44,702 bases of DNA from Helicobacteraceae bacterium (GTDB lineage: Bacteria; Campylobacterota; Campylobacteria; Campylobacterales; Sulfurimonadaceae). This document shows, in pieces, positions 7,347 through 15,281 of the stretch. Location of the stretch: contig JALSLA010000065.1 of NCBI GenBank assembly GCA_026988515.1, forward strand, positions 1 to 44,702, given 5' to 3'. Position 1 is the first letter of the stretch. Each line of letters starts with the position of its first letter. The notes under the pieces were generated by a model that was given only the letters and a program-made list of their open reading frames with translations, did not search any database and had not been told where the DNA came from. The position numbers and the translations under genes are program-made.

Positions 7347-9251
7347 TTACCGGTAAAGCTTGTTTTGATAGAGGTAATCAAGCGTCACAATAAACGCTAA
7401 CAGGTCTTGCTCAAGTTCTGTGTCGGACTCGCGCGCCACCAGATGACCTTCACGGTAGGTAAACGTTTGTGCCGGCATCCCCTCGCGCAGTACGGCAACG
7501 GTATTGTCCACTCTCAGGGCATACGTTGAATTAAACTGCATTAACGAGAGATTCTGCTTGCTGTCGCTAAAGATCGAATGCCCCATAATCGGGTAGGTCA
7601 AATCCAGCCCCATCAGATCCAGTGCCGTCGCCAGAACGTCGGGCTGTGTTGCAATGTTGTCGTAAACCTGCGGTGTCAACCCTTTGCTTAAAATAAGTCC
7701 GGGAATATGAAACATATTGACCGGCACGACATCATCACCGTATACCCGCACGTTATGATCGGCGACAATCACAAAGACCGTATCGTCATAATAGGCTTCT
7801 TGACGCGCCGCTTCAATAAACGCACCAATCGCATGATCGGCATATTTAATGGCATTTTTCACACTCTTTGTCTCGACGCCTTCAACCAACTCAAATTTCC
7901 CTTCAGGAAAGTCAAACGGAGAGTGGTTGGAAGTCGAGAAGATGAGTGCGGCAAATTTCTGATCGGCGGCATGAAGTTTTTTAAACTCCTCATTCGCACG
8001 CATGGCAACCTCTTCGTCACATACGCCCCATGTACCGACAAATTGTGGATTTTTAAACTTCGGTTCATCAATAATTTCATCAAACCCGTTGCCTAAAAAC
8101 CACCCTTTCATATTGTCAAAACGGCTCTCACCGCCGTAAAGGAACAGTGTTTTATAGCCCAACGGTTCCAACAGTGAAGCGAGCGTAAAAAAATCATGCT
8201 GCGATTTATTCCGCTTGAGCACCCCTTTGCCCGGAACGGAAAAGTTCCCCGAAACCACGCCGGCAATACCGCGAATACTGCGCGTACCGTTGGAGTAGAG
8301 GTCTTTAAAAAGCAGCCCTTCACCCGACAAACGGTTTAATTCCGGCGTAATACCTGCTTCGCCGCCGACTGCCTCGACAAACTGCGCCCCCATACTCTCT
8401 TGCAAAAAAATTACTAAATTTTTCGGACGATCGGAAGCAAAATGGCTACGCTCCAGCCGTGAGAGCGGTGAACTCACACTTTCACTTTGAATGTGAAGCC
8501 GTTTTTTCATCCGTTCCAGTGCTTCGGAAACTTCCATTTTACCGTATTTGTCCAGTAGTTGTCCCTGCCCGTACTTTTTATTGGCATAGATGGCATAGGC
8601 AATACTGTACGGCGTATTTTTGGTAATTTCATTGACAATACGGTTGGTCGAGTACATCGCATCGGAAATATTGGCAGGACGGTGACCCAAAGAGGAGCGA
8701 ATACCTAAAAGCAGCAGCAGCGCCAAAGGAATAAACCATATTGCCCGTTTCCAGTACGGTAGGTCAAAAAGTTGTAAAAACCGATCACCCGTCACTTTAA
8801 AATAGAAGAATACAGCTGCTACAATCATGATCAACGCAACGGTAAATTCCGGCAGGTAATCGGCAAAAAGCATGGAGAATACCTCTTTGGGATATTCCAG
8901 ATATTCGACAAACAGATAGTTCGGACGTACATCATATTGCGCAAAAAACGGTAATGTTGCATTTTCCAAGTAGATGACTGCGGCAATCACAACGGCAAAG
9001 TAGTATTTCACCAATGTTGCACTGAACGTTTTCAGTCGTGTTGGCGAGAGCGTCAATACCAAAACCGGGATGACAAAGAGCATGGAGGTAAAGATAATAT
9101 CCATGCGTAACCCGTAAAGAAAGCTGAGCCAGTAGTTGACGTCATCACCGCTAAAACGCTCAAAATAGAGCCCAAAAAGCGTCAGTCGCCCGACAAAAAA
9201 AAGCAGCAATATGGCGATGTAATAGCGCAGCAGCACCGTAATAAGAGTCAT
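7347..9251 (-). CDS. LtaS/OpgB-like phosphoglycerol or phosphoethanolamine transferase
   Basis: A 634-residue inner-membrane enzyme of the COG1368 sulfatase-fold family. Four to five membrane helices occupy residues ~1-195; the rest is periplasmic. Motifs are IFLQESMGAQF (metal-binding Glu), SNGTRSIRGIAG (Thr nucleophile), FLYGGESRFDNMKGW, TSNHSPFDFP, and VADHNVR (Asp-His). Such enzymes move the headgroup of phosphatidylglycerol or phosphatidylethanolamine to a glycan and leave diacylglycerol. I prefer the ATG at 9251 over the one at 9257, because AAAAGG is correctly spaced for 9251 but touches 9257. The acceptor is unknown; LOS core or a periplasmic glucan are plausible. Confidence 0.8.
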   Translation of the reverse strand: MTLITVLLRYYIAILLLFFVGRLTLFGLYFERFSGDDVNYWLSFLYGLRMDIIFTSMLFVIPVLVLTLSPTRLKTFSATLVKYYFAVVIAAVIYLENATLPFFAQYDVRPNYLFVEYLEYPKEVFSMLFADYLPEFTVALIMIVAAVFFYFKVTGDRFLQLFDLPYWKRAIWFIPLALLLLLGIRSSLGHRPANISDAMYSTNRIVNEITKNTPYSIAYAIYANKKYGQGQLLDKYGKMEVSEALERMKKRLHIQSESVSSPLSRLERSHFASDRPKNLVIFLQESMGAQFVEAVGGEAGITPELNRLSGEGLLFKDLYSNGTRSIRGIAGVVSGNFSVPGKGVLKRNKSQHDFFTLASLLEPLGYKTLFLYGGESRFDNMKGWFLGNGFDEIIDEPKFKNPQFVGTWGVCDEEVAMRANEEFKKLHAADQKFAALIFSTSNHSPFDFPEGKFELVEGVETKSVKNAIKYADHAIGAFIEAARQEAYYDDTVFVIVADHNVRVYGDDVVPVNMFHIPGLILSKGLTPQVYDNIATQPDVLATALDLMGLDLTYPIMGHSIFSDSKQNLSLMQFNSTYALRVDNTVAVLREGMPAQTFTYREGHLVARESDTELEQDLLAFIVTLDYLYQNKLYR

Positions 9252-9272
9252 TCCCATCCTTTTAAAGGCGCA

Positions 9273-9285
9273 ATTATACTATAAT
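9273..9285. promoter_or_regulatory. Symmetric bidirectional promoter core between the genes at 9251 and 9309
   Basis: ATTATA-C-TATAAT: a minus-strand TATAAT (9273-9278) and a plus-strand TATAAT (9280-9285) separated by one base. Predicted starts are near 9266 (minus) and 9292 (plus). Polymerase cannot sit on both at once. Confidence 0.6.
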
Positions 9286-9308
9286 GTCATAAACGGTTTG
9301 GACAGTGA

Positions 9309-10580
9309 ATGGATTTTAAAAACATTTTTAGGTGGGATGCGTACTCCGATCAGCCTCATGTTATTCGCGACAACAATATTCGACGTGCCATTTACCGACA
9401 GACCTTCTACGATCAACTCAAACTCATCGCTACCAATCTGCTGATGTTTCCTTGGGTTTTATTACGTTTTGCGCTCTCGTTTTTAGAGACCAAAACTCCC
9501 TCTAGCCAAGGCTTTTTTGGTATGAGCATTACCTACGACAATGCACCCTTACAGACCAAGGCTCTGGTTGAAGAGCTGGGAGTATCCCGTCTGCTGATTC
9601 GCCTGCCTCTACACGATATGGACAACCTCGATGCCTATGTCGCTTTTATAGCGCAGTTTCAAAAGTACGATCTGCTCATTAACATCTTACAAGATCGTGA
9701 ACATGTGGAAGATCTCACCCTTCTACAACACGACCTTAAAAGAATTTTTGACGCACTGCTGCCGTTTACATGTAAATTTCAGATCGGCAATGCGATCAAC
9801 CGTAAAAAATGGGCATTTTTCAGCATGGACGAGTACCTCCGTTTTTATGAAGTGGCGCAGCGGCTCAAGCAAACGCAATACCCCTCACTTGAGCTTATCG
9901 GCTCTGGTGTTATTGATTTTGAGTATCACTACAGTATCCGTACGCTCTTTAATTTCTATCGTGTCCGTTACGATTGTTTCAGCGCACTGCTCTATGTCGA
10001 TCGCCGTGGCGCTCCCGAAAATACCCAAATGGGACTGAACTTACACAAAAAGATTCAACTGCTTTACAGTATTGTACGGCTCAGCCCTCAAAGCGCCAAC
10101 CGTCTCATCATTACTGAAACCAACTGGCCGCGCTCTCATACCGCACCCTACGCACCGACATCGGAACATGAGTGCGTTGACGATGCAACATACACGGCCT
10201 ACATGGTGCGCTACTACCTTATTGCTCTTGCTGCCGGAAGTGTCGAAAGCGTCTACTGGCATCAGCTTGTCGCGCCGGGCTACGGACTGGTTGATCATCG
10301 AAACGGCATTGAGAAATACTCTGCATTCAAAGCATTTCAGACGCTATTACATTTTGTAGAAAACAGCCGTGACATCAAACTGCACGTCTTTCAGGGCATC
10401 TACAAATTTACATGTAAAAAAGCGGCGCAAATCATTACGATACTCTGGTCCCAACAACACCATATACAAACTGTTCCGGATGATGCCGCCGTCTACTCCA
10501 TACTGCATGAACCGCTTCCAAACAAACAGGTCGTTATTGGCGAGCAGCTTGTCTATATTGTACAAAAGGATATCTCCTGA
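9309..10580 (+). CDS. Glycoside-hydrolase-like (clan GH-A/GH39-like) membrane-associated protein
   Basis: A 423-residue protein whose residues ~68-350 read like a (beta/alpha)8 glycosidase barrel. A clan GH-A nucleophile strand is seen as LIITETNWP with E270. The matching acid/base position normally reads NEP; here it is QIGNAINRKKW (N161-A162), so the acid/base Glu seems to be lost. A hydrophobic stretch at 36-60 may anchor it to the membrane; there is no cleavable signal. The last codon directly abuts the ATG of the LtaS-like gene at 10581. It may be a carbohydrate-binding pseudoenzyme or a transglycosylase with altered chemistry. The family call is from motifs only. It contains two TTTACATGTAAA copies. 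Confidence 0.55.
   Translation: MDFKNIFRWDAYSDQPHVIRDNNIRRAIYRQTFYDQLKLIATNLLMFPWVLLRFALSFLETKTPSSQGFFGMSITYDNAPLQTKALVEELGVSRLLIRLPLHDMDNLDAYVAFIAQFQKYDLLINILQDREHVEDLTLLQHDLKRIFDALLPFTCKFQIGNAINRKKWAFFSMDEYLRFYEVAQRLKQTQYPSLELIGSGVIDFEYHYSIRTLFNFYRVRYDCFSALLYVDRRGAPENTQMGLNLHKKIQLLYSIVRLSPQSANRLIITETNWPRSHTAPYAPTSEHECVDDATYTAYMVRYYLIALAAGSVESVYWHQLVAPGYGLVDHRNGIEKYSAFKAFQTLLHFVENSRDIKLHVFQGIYKFTCKKAAQIITILWSQQHHIQTVPDDAAVYSILHEPLPNKQVVIGEQLVYIVQKDIS
9765..9776. repeat. TTTACATGTAAA palindrome in the GH-like gene, copy 1
   Basis: Perfect 12-bp copy, read as Phe-Thr-Cys-Lys. Confidence 0.85.
10407..10418. repeat. TTTACATGTAAA palindrome in the GH-like gene, copy 2
   Basis: Perfect 12-bp copy, read as Phe-Thr-Cys-Lys, as in copy 1. 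Confidence 0.85.
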
Positions 10581-12563
10581 ATGTTAAGCCCAATCTATAA
10601 ACAGACCCTTGTTTTTACCTGCTGTTCTCTGGTGCTATTCGTACTGACACGACTGGGGATTCTGCTCTACTTTGGAGCCGATCAGCACCCCGAATTCTCC
10701 GAACTTTTGAACTTTTGGATTCTGGGACTGCGTTTCGATATGAAACTGATTGCAACCGTACTGCTGCTTGTTCTCTACCTTCCCGCACTGCTTTTTCTGG
10801 TGATGAAAAACGGTCGCTTTTTACATGTAACCCGTCTGCTTCTCTTTAGTGTTTTCCTCATATTTACTCTGTTTAGCGCCATTGAAACGGGTTACTACCT
10901 CTTTTTCGGTAACGGCATTGACCTGCTAATCTTTGGACTGATCGATGACGGTACTTCAGCGGTCATCAGCAGTATCTTGGGGGACCGGCGTCTTCTTGTT
11001 TTAAGCCTGTTGAGTCTGTTTTTTTTGACGCTACTGGCTTATGCCTACACTAAAGCATACCGCAACCGGCCCATTACCGTCCAGCACACCACCCTCAAAA
11101 AAGAGATGGCGCTACTACTGGCAAGCATCGTAATCTTGGCACTTTTGGCACGTGGCAGTCTCGACACGTTCCCTCTTTCACGCAAAGTGATGAATACCAA
11201 TGACAACGCTTTTTTAAACAGTCTTATTTTAAACCCTTTATGGCATTTTTACTATGCGGTACGTGACAAAAATGAAAACGACTTTTCACTCACCAGTGCC
11301 AAAATTCTCTCTATTGCCGGCGTCGATAATCTTGCCGAACTCCTTCAGCGTGCCCAATATGACGGCAACCGACCGCTTCAGCAGACAACACCGCACAACA
11401 CGCTGCTTGCCAAACATCCGCCCCATGTTATTTTTGTACTGCTGGAGGGGTGGTCGACCCATCCCGCACTGGAACACGGCGCGCATAATGACATCTTGGG
11501 CGCATTTGCCAAACATGCCCGTGAGGACTACTTTTTTCCGAGTTTTTTCTCGAATGCCTACGGCACCAACCCGACCATTGAAAACCTGTTGCTTAACAGT
11601 CCCATCAAAGGGATCTCCCAATCGCGGGCAACCAAGACCTCCTTTTCGCTCTCAAGCATTCTGCCGTTTAAGCGACAAGGTTATCATACCCTCTTTTTAA
11701 GCGGAGGCAGCATCTCCTGGCGCAACCATAACCAGTTTTGGCCGCGTCAAGGGTTTGATGCCTACATTGGGCGTTCCAGCATTGAAAAACATTACCATAT
11801 TGCCTGTGACAACCCATGGGGCGTCTACGATACCTACCTGTTTGAATATCTCAAAGAGCAGCTTCTTGAACGTGTTCAAACCAAACAGCCCTCCTTTACG
11901 TTCGTGCTGACAACCAACAACCACAGTCCTATCCGCCTGCCTGCAGACTTTCAATCGCCGCCGTTTGACCTTGAAGCGTTAGGATTTGACGCATCCGACA
12001 CACAGCATTACGATATGTTGCGCGGCTACCATTACCAAATTAACGCGTTTGGCATGTTTTTAGATTGGCTTAAATCATCACCGCTCAAAGATGATGTCAT
12101 TGTCGTGGCGACCGGCGATCATATTTTAAAAGGTTACAGCGACTATTTTGCCCCTACCATGCAGTACCTGAAATATGCCGTGCCGGCCTACTTTTACCTT
12201 CCCAAGCGTTACGACCGACTCTCTAAGGTTTCCAAAGAGATTGTCGGCTCTCACGATGACCTCTTCCCGACACTTTATGAATTGGCACTCTCTGGGGAGC
12301 ACTACTACAACTTCGGACAACCACTGATGTACAAACAACCCCCTACTGCCTTTGGCTGGAATGAACAGCAACGTTACCTGTTTCAAGAGGGTGTCGTCAC
12401 CCCCGACATGAAACTGCACCGCTTTCAGTCGAAAGAACGGAAATATTTACATGTAAATACCCTGCCGCCAACACCGTTTCAGTATGAACGTATTCAACAA
12501 AACCGCTATGAAATAGCACTCAAAAAATACCTGCTTGTTAAAGAGTATGAGCAGGAACACTAG
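10581..12563 (+). CDS. Second LtaS-like sulfatase-fold transferase
   Basis: A 660-residue protein with about five membrane helices (residues ~8-200) and a periplasmic catalytic domain. FVLLEGWST (metal-binding Glu), SNAYGTNPTIENLL (Thr nucleophile), FLSGGSISWRNHNQFW, TTNNHSPIRLP and VATGDHILKGY (Asp-His) follow the COG1368 order. It is clearly a paralogue rather than a copy of the 7347-9251 protein, because little sequence is shared outside the motifs. Its ATG abuts the TGA of the GH-like gene (TGAATG), so the two are co-translated and probably act together. Likely role: transfer of phosphoglycerol or phosphoethanolamine to a surface glycan. Two TACATGTA copies lie inside (10822, 12448). Confidence 0.78.
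   Translation: MLSPIYKQTLVFTCCSLVLFVLTRLGILLYFGADQHPEFSELLNFWILGLRFDMKLIATVLLLVLYLPALLFLVMKNGRFLHVTRLLLFSVFLIFTLFSAIETGYYLFFGNGIDLLIFGLIDDGTSAVISSILGDRRLLVLSLLSLFFLTLLAYAYTKAYRNRPITVQHTTLKKEMALLLASIVILALLARGSLDTFPLSRKVMNTNDNAFLNSLILNPLWHFYYAVRDKNENDFSLTSAKILSIAGVDNLAELLQRAQYDGNRPLQQTTPHNTLLAKHPPHVIFVLLEGWSTHPALEHGAHNDILGAFAKHAREDYFFPSFFSNAYGTNPTIENLLLNSPIKGISQSRATKTSFSLSSILPFKRQGYHTLFLSGGSISWRNHNQFWPRQGFDAYIGRSSIEKHYHIACDNPWGVYDTYLFEYLKEQLLERVQTKQPSFTFVLTTNNHSPIRLPADFQSPPFDLEALGFDASDTQHYDMLRGYHYQINAFGMFLDWLKSSPLKDDVIVVATGDHILKGYSDYFAPTMQYLKYAVPAYFYLPKRYDRLSKVSKEIVGSHDDLFPTLYELALSGEHYYNFGQPLMYKQPPTAFGWNEQQRYLFQEGVVTPDMKLHRFQSKERKYLHVNTLPPTPFQYERIQQNRYEIALKKYLLVKEYEQEH
12446..12457. repeat. TTTACATGTAAA palindrome in the second LtaS-like gene
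   Basis: Perfect 12-bp copy, read as Leu-His-Val-Asn context. A copy ending in C (TTTACATGTAAC, 10820-10831) lies earlier in the same gene, also as Leu-His-Val. Confidence 0.85.
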
Positions 12564-12739
12564 TGCATTACTCACTATCCAACGAAATCGCAATCCTCGT
12601 TGCTTATCAAGACATGTTAAGATCTTTCATAAACACCCATTATAAACAACTGTTAATAATTTACATTAAAATGTTATTTTTTAATTCAATAGAGATAAAT
12701 CATCTTGAAAATTGTTAAGTAAAGTTTAAATAAATTTAG
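12564..12739. other. AT-rich intergenic stretch without recognisable gene
   Basis: This first part of a 440-base gap is markedly richer in A and T than the flanking genes, especially 12630-12740. I see no reading frame longer than a few dozen codons, no RNA gene and no insertion-sequence ends. It leads directly into the gene remnant at 12740. Confidence 0.5.
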
Positions 12740-12940
12740 TATAAGCTTCATAGCTTAGATTTAGATTATGTAAGTAATCTAAATAAAAAAAATAATACCT
12801 CTGGTATCACAGCACGTTTTAAAGATAAGCAATATGGCGAGAAACGACATAGCGCTGTCGATGGTTTTTCGGAACATGTAGCCAAAGGAGGTCGCATTGG
12901 AAAGAAAGTTCTTAGAGTAAGGTTACAAAAACCATTCTAA
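12740..12940 (+). pseudogene. 3' remnant of an unidentified gene
   Basis: A 66-codon open stretch with no ATG, GTG or TTG in frame, bounded upstream by TAG at 12737 and ending in TAA at 12940. It reads ...NNTSGITARFKDKQYGEKRH, then SAVDGFSEHVAKGGRIGKK and VLRVRLQKPF. The composition looks like real protein, and a strong hairpin follows the stop by 6 bases, as for a genuine gene end. I do not recognise the family. The 5' part has apparently been lost in the AT-rich stretch. Chance openness is the alternative. Confidence 0.4.
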
Positions 12941-12946
12941 AATCTA

Positions 12947-12978
12947 AATAGTCTTGACATTAAAAGGTCAAGACTATT
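12947..12978 (+). terminator. Strong hairpin after the gene remnant
   Basis: Perfect 12-bp stem, AATAGTCTTGAC (12947-12958) with GTCAAGACTATT (12967-12978), and an 8-nt loop. The following AATTATTTA is T-rich but not a clean T-run. It is placed 6 bases after the remnant's TAA and 25 bases before the next ATG. Confidence 0.65.
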
Positions 12979-13003
12979 AATTATTTACATACAAGGAATA
13001 CTC

Positions 13004-13759
13004 ATGAAATACGGCATATTTATAGTGTTAATCGCTTCAATCTTCTCATGCATTCATGCCAATGAAGCATTTAAAGTAAACAAAGTTGAAAGAGCTTTAA
13101 TCAATCCAAAAGGCACATTAGAAGCCACGGCTCTGCTCTACTCCACTCTAAACAACAATAGAGAAAATGAGAATGATTCCTATTTAAATATTAGCTATTC
13201 TCTTTCTAAAAACATTGAACTGATTTTTTTAGGCGCCAATTACCTTTTTTATAACAATAAGAGCAGCGACTATTTAGTGGGTGCACGATTCATTGGCGGA
13301 AGCAGAAACAATGCAGGCAAAAACGAAGAGACCGCCTTTGAGCTTAAGTTTAAAGGAAAAAATAGATTTTCAAACAACCGTTATGCATTGGAATATCATG
13401 CTTTGTATACCCATGTTTTTAATAGCGCTTTCAAAGACGGCTACACGGCTGAATTTTTAATAGAACCCATTATGTCTATCAACGACTATCTCTCCGTAAG
13501 TCTTAGTGCACGGTTTATACATGGGGAAAACGAACAAGCTACCACTCTTTTAAATAAATATTCAGATACCGACTATTACGATATTGGCTGTAATGCGTAT
13601 ATCAATATTAACAAATACATCGAGCTTTATGTAAACTACGTACATTTTAATAGTACAAACCCGAGCTTTCCCCCTTATGATCCTTACGGTCACGATTTTT
13701 ACAATAAAAACGGGGACAGAATAGGCTTTGGCGGGTCATTCCGATTCTTTTTTAACTGA
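13004..13759 (+). CDS. Predicted outer-membrane beta-barrel protein, unknown family
   Basis: A 251-residue protein with a clear Sec signal peptide (cleavage near IHA-NEA, residue ~19). The mature part is a run of alternating polar/aromatic strands (SYLNISYSLS, IELIFLGANYLFY, YALEYHALYTHVF, LSVSLSARFIHG, IELYVNYVHF) ending in FGGSFRFFFN, typical of outer-membrane barrels apart from the extra terminal Asn. AAGGA precedes the ATG by 6 bases. Its base and codon use is more A/T-rich (Asn, Lys, AAA, AAT) than its neighbours, and it sits after an AT-rich gap with a gene remnant, which fits acquisition by transfer. Substrate or role unknown. Confidence 0.7.
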   Translation: MKYGIFIVLIASIFSCIHANEAFKVNKVERALINPKGTLEATALLYSTLNNNRENENDSYLNISYSLSKNIELIFLGANYLFYNNKSSDYLVGARFIGGSRNNAGKNEETAFELKFKGKNRFSNNRYALEYHALYTHVFNSAFKDGYTAEFLIEPIMSINDYLSVSLSARFIHGENEQATTLLNKYSDTDYYDIGCNAYININKYIELYVNYVHFNSTNPSFPPYDPYGHDFYNKNGDRIGFGGSFRFFFN

Positions 13760-13878
13760 CAACAATTTTAGAGTTTTGCAGCAACTATGATCTCCTGCAG
13801 TGTTTTCAAAAGGAGCGGTAGCTGTTTTACATACAGTTATTCTATTGAAGCTATACTGTCATTCACACAGGAGAATTA

Positions 13879-14133
13879 ATGAAAACACTATTACTCACTC
13901 TTTTTATTGCACTTCACCTCTACGGCGATACGCCGAAACAACACTCCGAAAACTGCACACAAATAGCACAAACACTGGCATCACTCGAAGAGGAAAAGAG
14001 CAGTGAAACCATTATCACTCGTATCTTGTACGTCATCGGAACTTTCATCGTTCCCAATGACGATAAGACACTCGATGAAAACATTCAGCTCATGAAACTC
14101 AAACTTGCAAAGTGCCGGCGGGAAACACCGTAA
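13879..14133 (+). CDS. Small secreted or periplasmic protein, hypothetical
   Basis: An 84-residue protein with a short signal peptide (MKTLLLTLFIALHLYGDTP, cleavage near Gly16). The mature part has two Cys (ENCTQIAQTL and AKCRRE), which could form a disulfide, and a hydrophobic patch ILYVIGTFIVP. The Shine-Dalgarno CAGGAGAATTAATG is strong. I do not recognise the family. It lies between the beta-barrel gene and the glycosyltransferase; whether it belongs to either unit is unclear. Confidence 0.65.
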   Translation: MKTLLLTLFIALHLYGDTPKQHSENCTQIAQTLASLEEEKSSETIITRILYVIGTFIVPNDDKTLDENIQLMKLKLAKCRRETP

Positions 14134-14243
14134 GAATAATTCTGAAACGCAGCGTCGCTTTTTTGTGAATCTTTCACACGTAAGTGTCTGAGTATTCATA
14201 CTATGCAGGTATGATTCTTCTTGATTTTTTTTAAGGTATGTTA

Positions 14244-15251
14244 ATGGCAGATCTCTTCATTGTACGAACCCCCATGCAGATTATCAGCGCTATTGAAGCA
14301 ATGCACTATTTTCATTCGTCTAACAACACCCTTGTCATTATATACAATAAGAAAAAAAACAACTTCAAGCAGATTCAAAAAATCATTGATATTTTTCATC
14401 TCGCTACTCTTTTTAAAAACATTATTGAGGTAAAAAGCGCTCAGTCATCAAAATTTTTTCTTACTCTGAAGCTGATTAGAAAATTTAAAAAACACTCTTA
14501 TAACAAACTCTTTATCGGTCTTTATGACAGTATGGGAAAACTGTTTCTTGCCAACCTCTCCTATCAGCAAGCTTACCTTATTGACGATGGAACCGCAACT
14601 ATTGTTGCCCATCGGCATATTGTCCGGACAATGCACTCACAAACCGTTGGTTCCAAAGAGCTGCGTGCGCTCTTTTTCGGTCTGCATACCCAACACCGTA
14701 CGCCGTTGCACTTTTTTACGCTTTTTCATTTAACTCCGTATTCCGATGAGACAATTATTACGCACCGCTTCGAGTACCTTAAACAGTGCTTTACACAACA
14801 GTACCGCCATAGCACGACCATCTATCTTTTAGGACAAAACCTTACAGACGTGGCAATAGTTTCCGCAGAAAAATATCTTTGTTATATTCAACAGATTCTT
14901 AAACATTATCCCGATCGCAACATTGTCTATATTCCACACCGCTTAGAGACACTCCACCCTGAACTCTATGCGCTACAGCACAGTAAGTTTACCGTGATGC
15001 ACAATACCATGCCCATCGAGCTCTATTTTTTAACCAACCGTATCTACCCCAATCACATCATCTCTTTCTTTACTTCGGCGTTATATACGCTTAATATTCT
15101 CTTTGATGAGGCGACCATCGAGTCATTTTCTATTGCTTCTGAAGATATTGAACATCATCATGACAGTGTCACTCAGTGCCAGAAGTTTTTAGAGGAAACC
15201 TCCGTCATACAATCTCCTCTTCAATGCTATAATGACTACAAAATGCTATAA
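14244..15251 (+). CDS. Polysialyltransferase/GT52-like glycosyltransferase
   Basis: A 335-residue enzyme resembling bacterial GT52 and alpha-2,8-polysialyltransferase (PF07388-like) proteins. Supporting elements: N-terminal LFIVRTPMQIISAIEA, the acidic turn LIDDGTATIV, then IYLLGQNL, the HP-type motif VYIPHRLE, and the C-terminal MPIELYFLTNRIYP ... HIISFFTSALYTL, which matches the conserved Ser/Thr motif. Such enzymes cap lipooligosaccharide or capsule with sialic-acid-like sugars from a CMP donor. No CMP-nonulosonate synthase is in this window, so the sugar is unknown. I chose the ATG at 14244 because AAGG is 7 bases upstream; the ATG at 14238 is too close to it. The downstream kinase suggests LOS decoration. 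Confidence 0.65.
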   Translation: MADLFIVRTPMQIISAIEAMHYFHSSNNTLVIIYNKKKNNFKQIQKIIDIFHLATLFKNIIEVKSAQSSKFFLTLKLIRKFKKHSYNKLFIGLYDSMGKLFLANLSYQQAYLIDDGTATIVAHRHIVRTMHSQTVGSKELRALFFGLHTQHRTPLHFFTLFHLTPYSDETIITHRFEYLKQCFTQQYRHSTTIYLLGQNLTDVAIVSAEKYLCYIQQILKHYPDRNIVYIPHRLETLHPELYALQHSKFTVMHNTMPIELYFLTNRIYPNHIISFFTSALYTLNILFDEATIESFSIASEDIEHHHDSVTQCQKFLEETSVIQSPLQCYNDYKML

Positions 15252-15252
15252 T
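15223..15252 (+). promoter_or_regulatory. Two tandem extended -10 boxes before the LPS kinase gene
   Basis: The 11-mer AATGCTATAAT occurs at 15223-15233 and again at 15242-15252, 19 bases apart. Each holds an extended -10 (TGCTATAAT). The second also contains the TAA stop of the glycosyltransferase, and it would start a transcript about 23 bases before the TTG start at 15282. Confidence 0.45.
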
Positions 15253-15281
15253 ACCGCTACAAACGACTGTCGGGAGCTCTA

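Noticed and set aside
4236-12563. Arylsulfatase function for the three sulfatase-fold proteins
   Set aside because: None has the C/S-x-P-x-R site needed for formylglycine; the multi-helix membrane domains and Thr nucleophile positions fit transferases or YejM instead.
12840-12890. Short ATG frame inside the AT-rich gap
   Set aside because: Only about 15 codons (MARNDIAL...) in a frame different from the longer remnant frame, and without a ribosome binding site.
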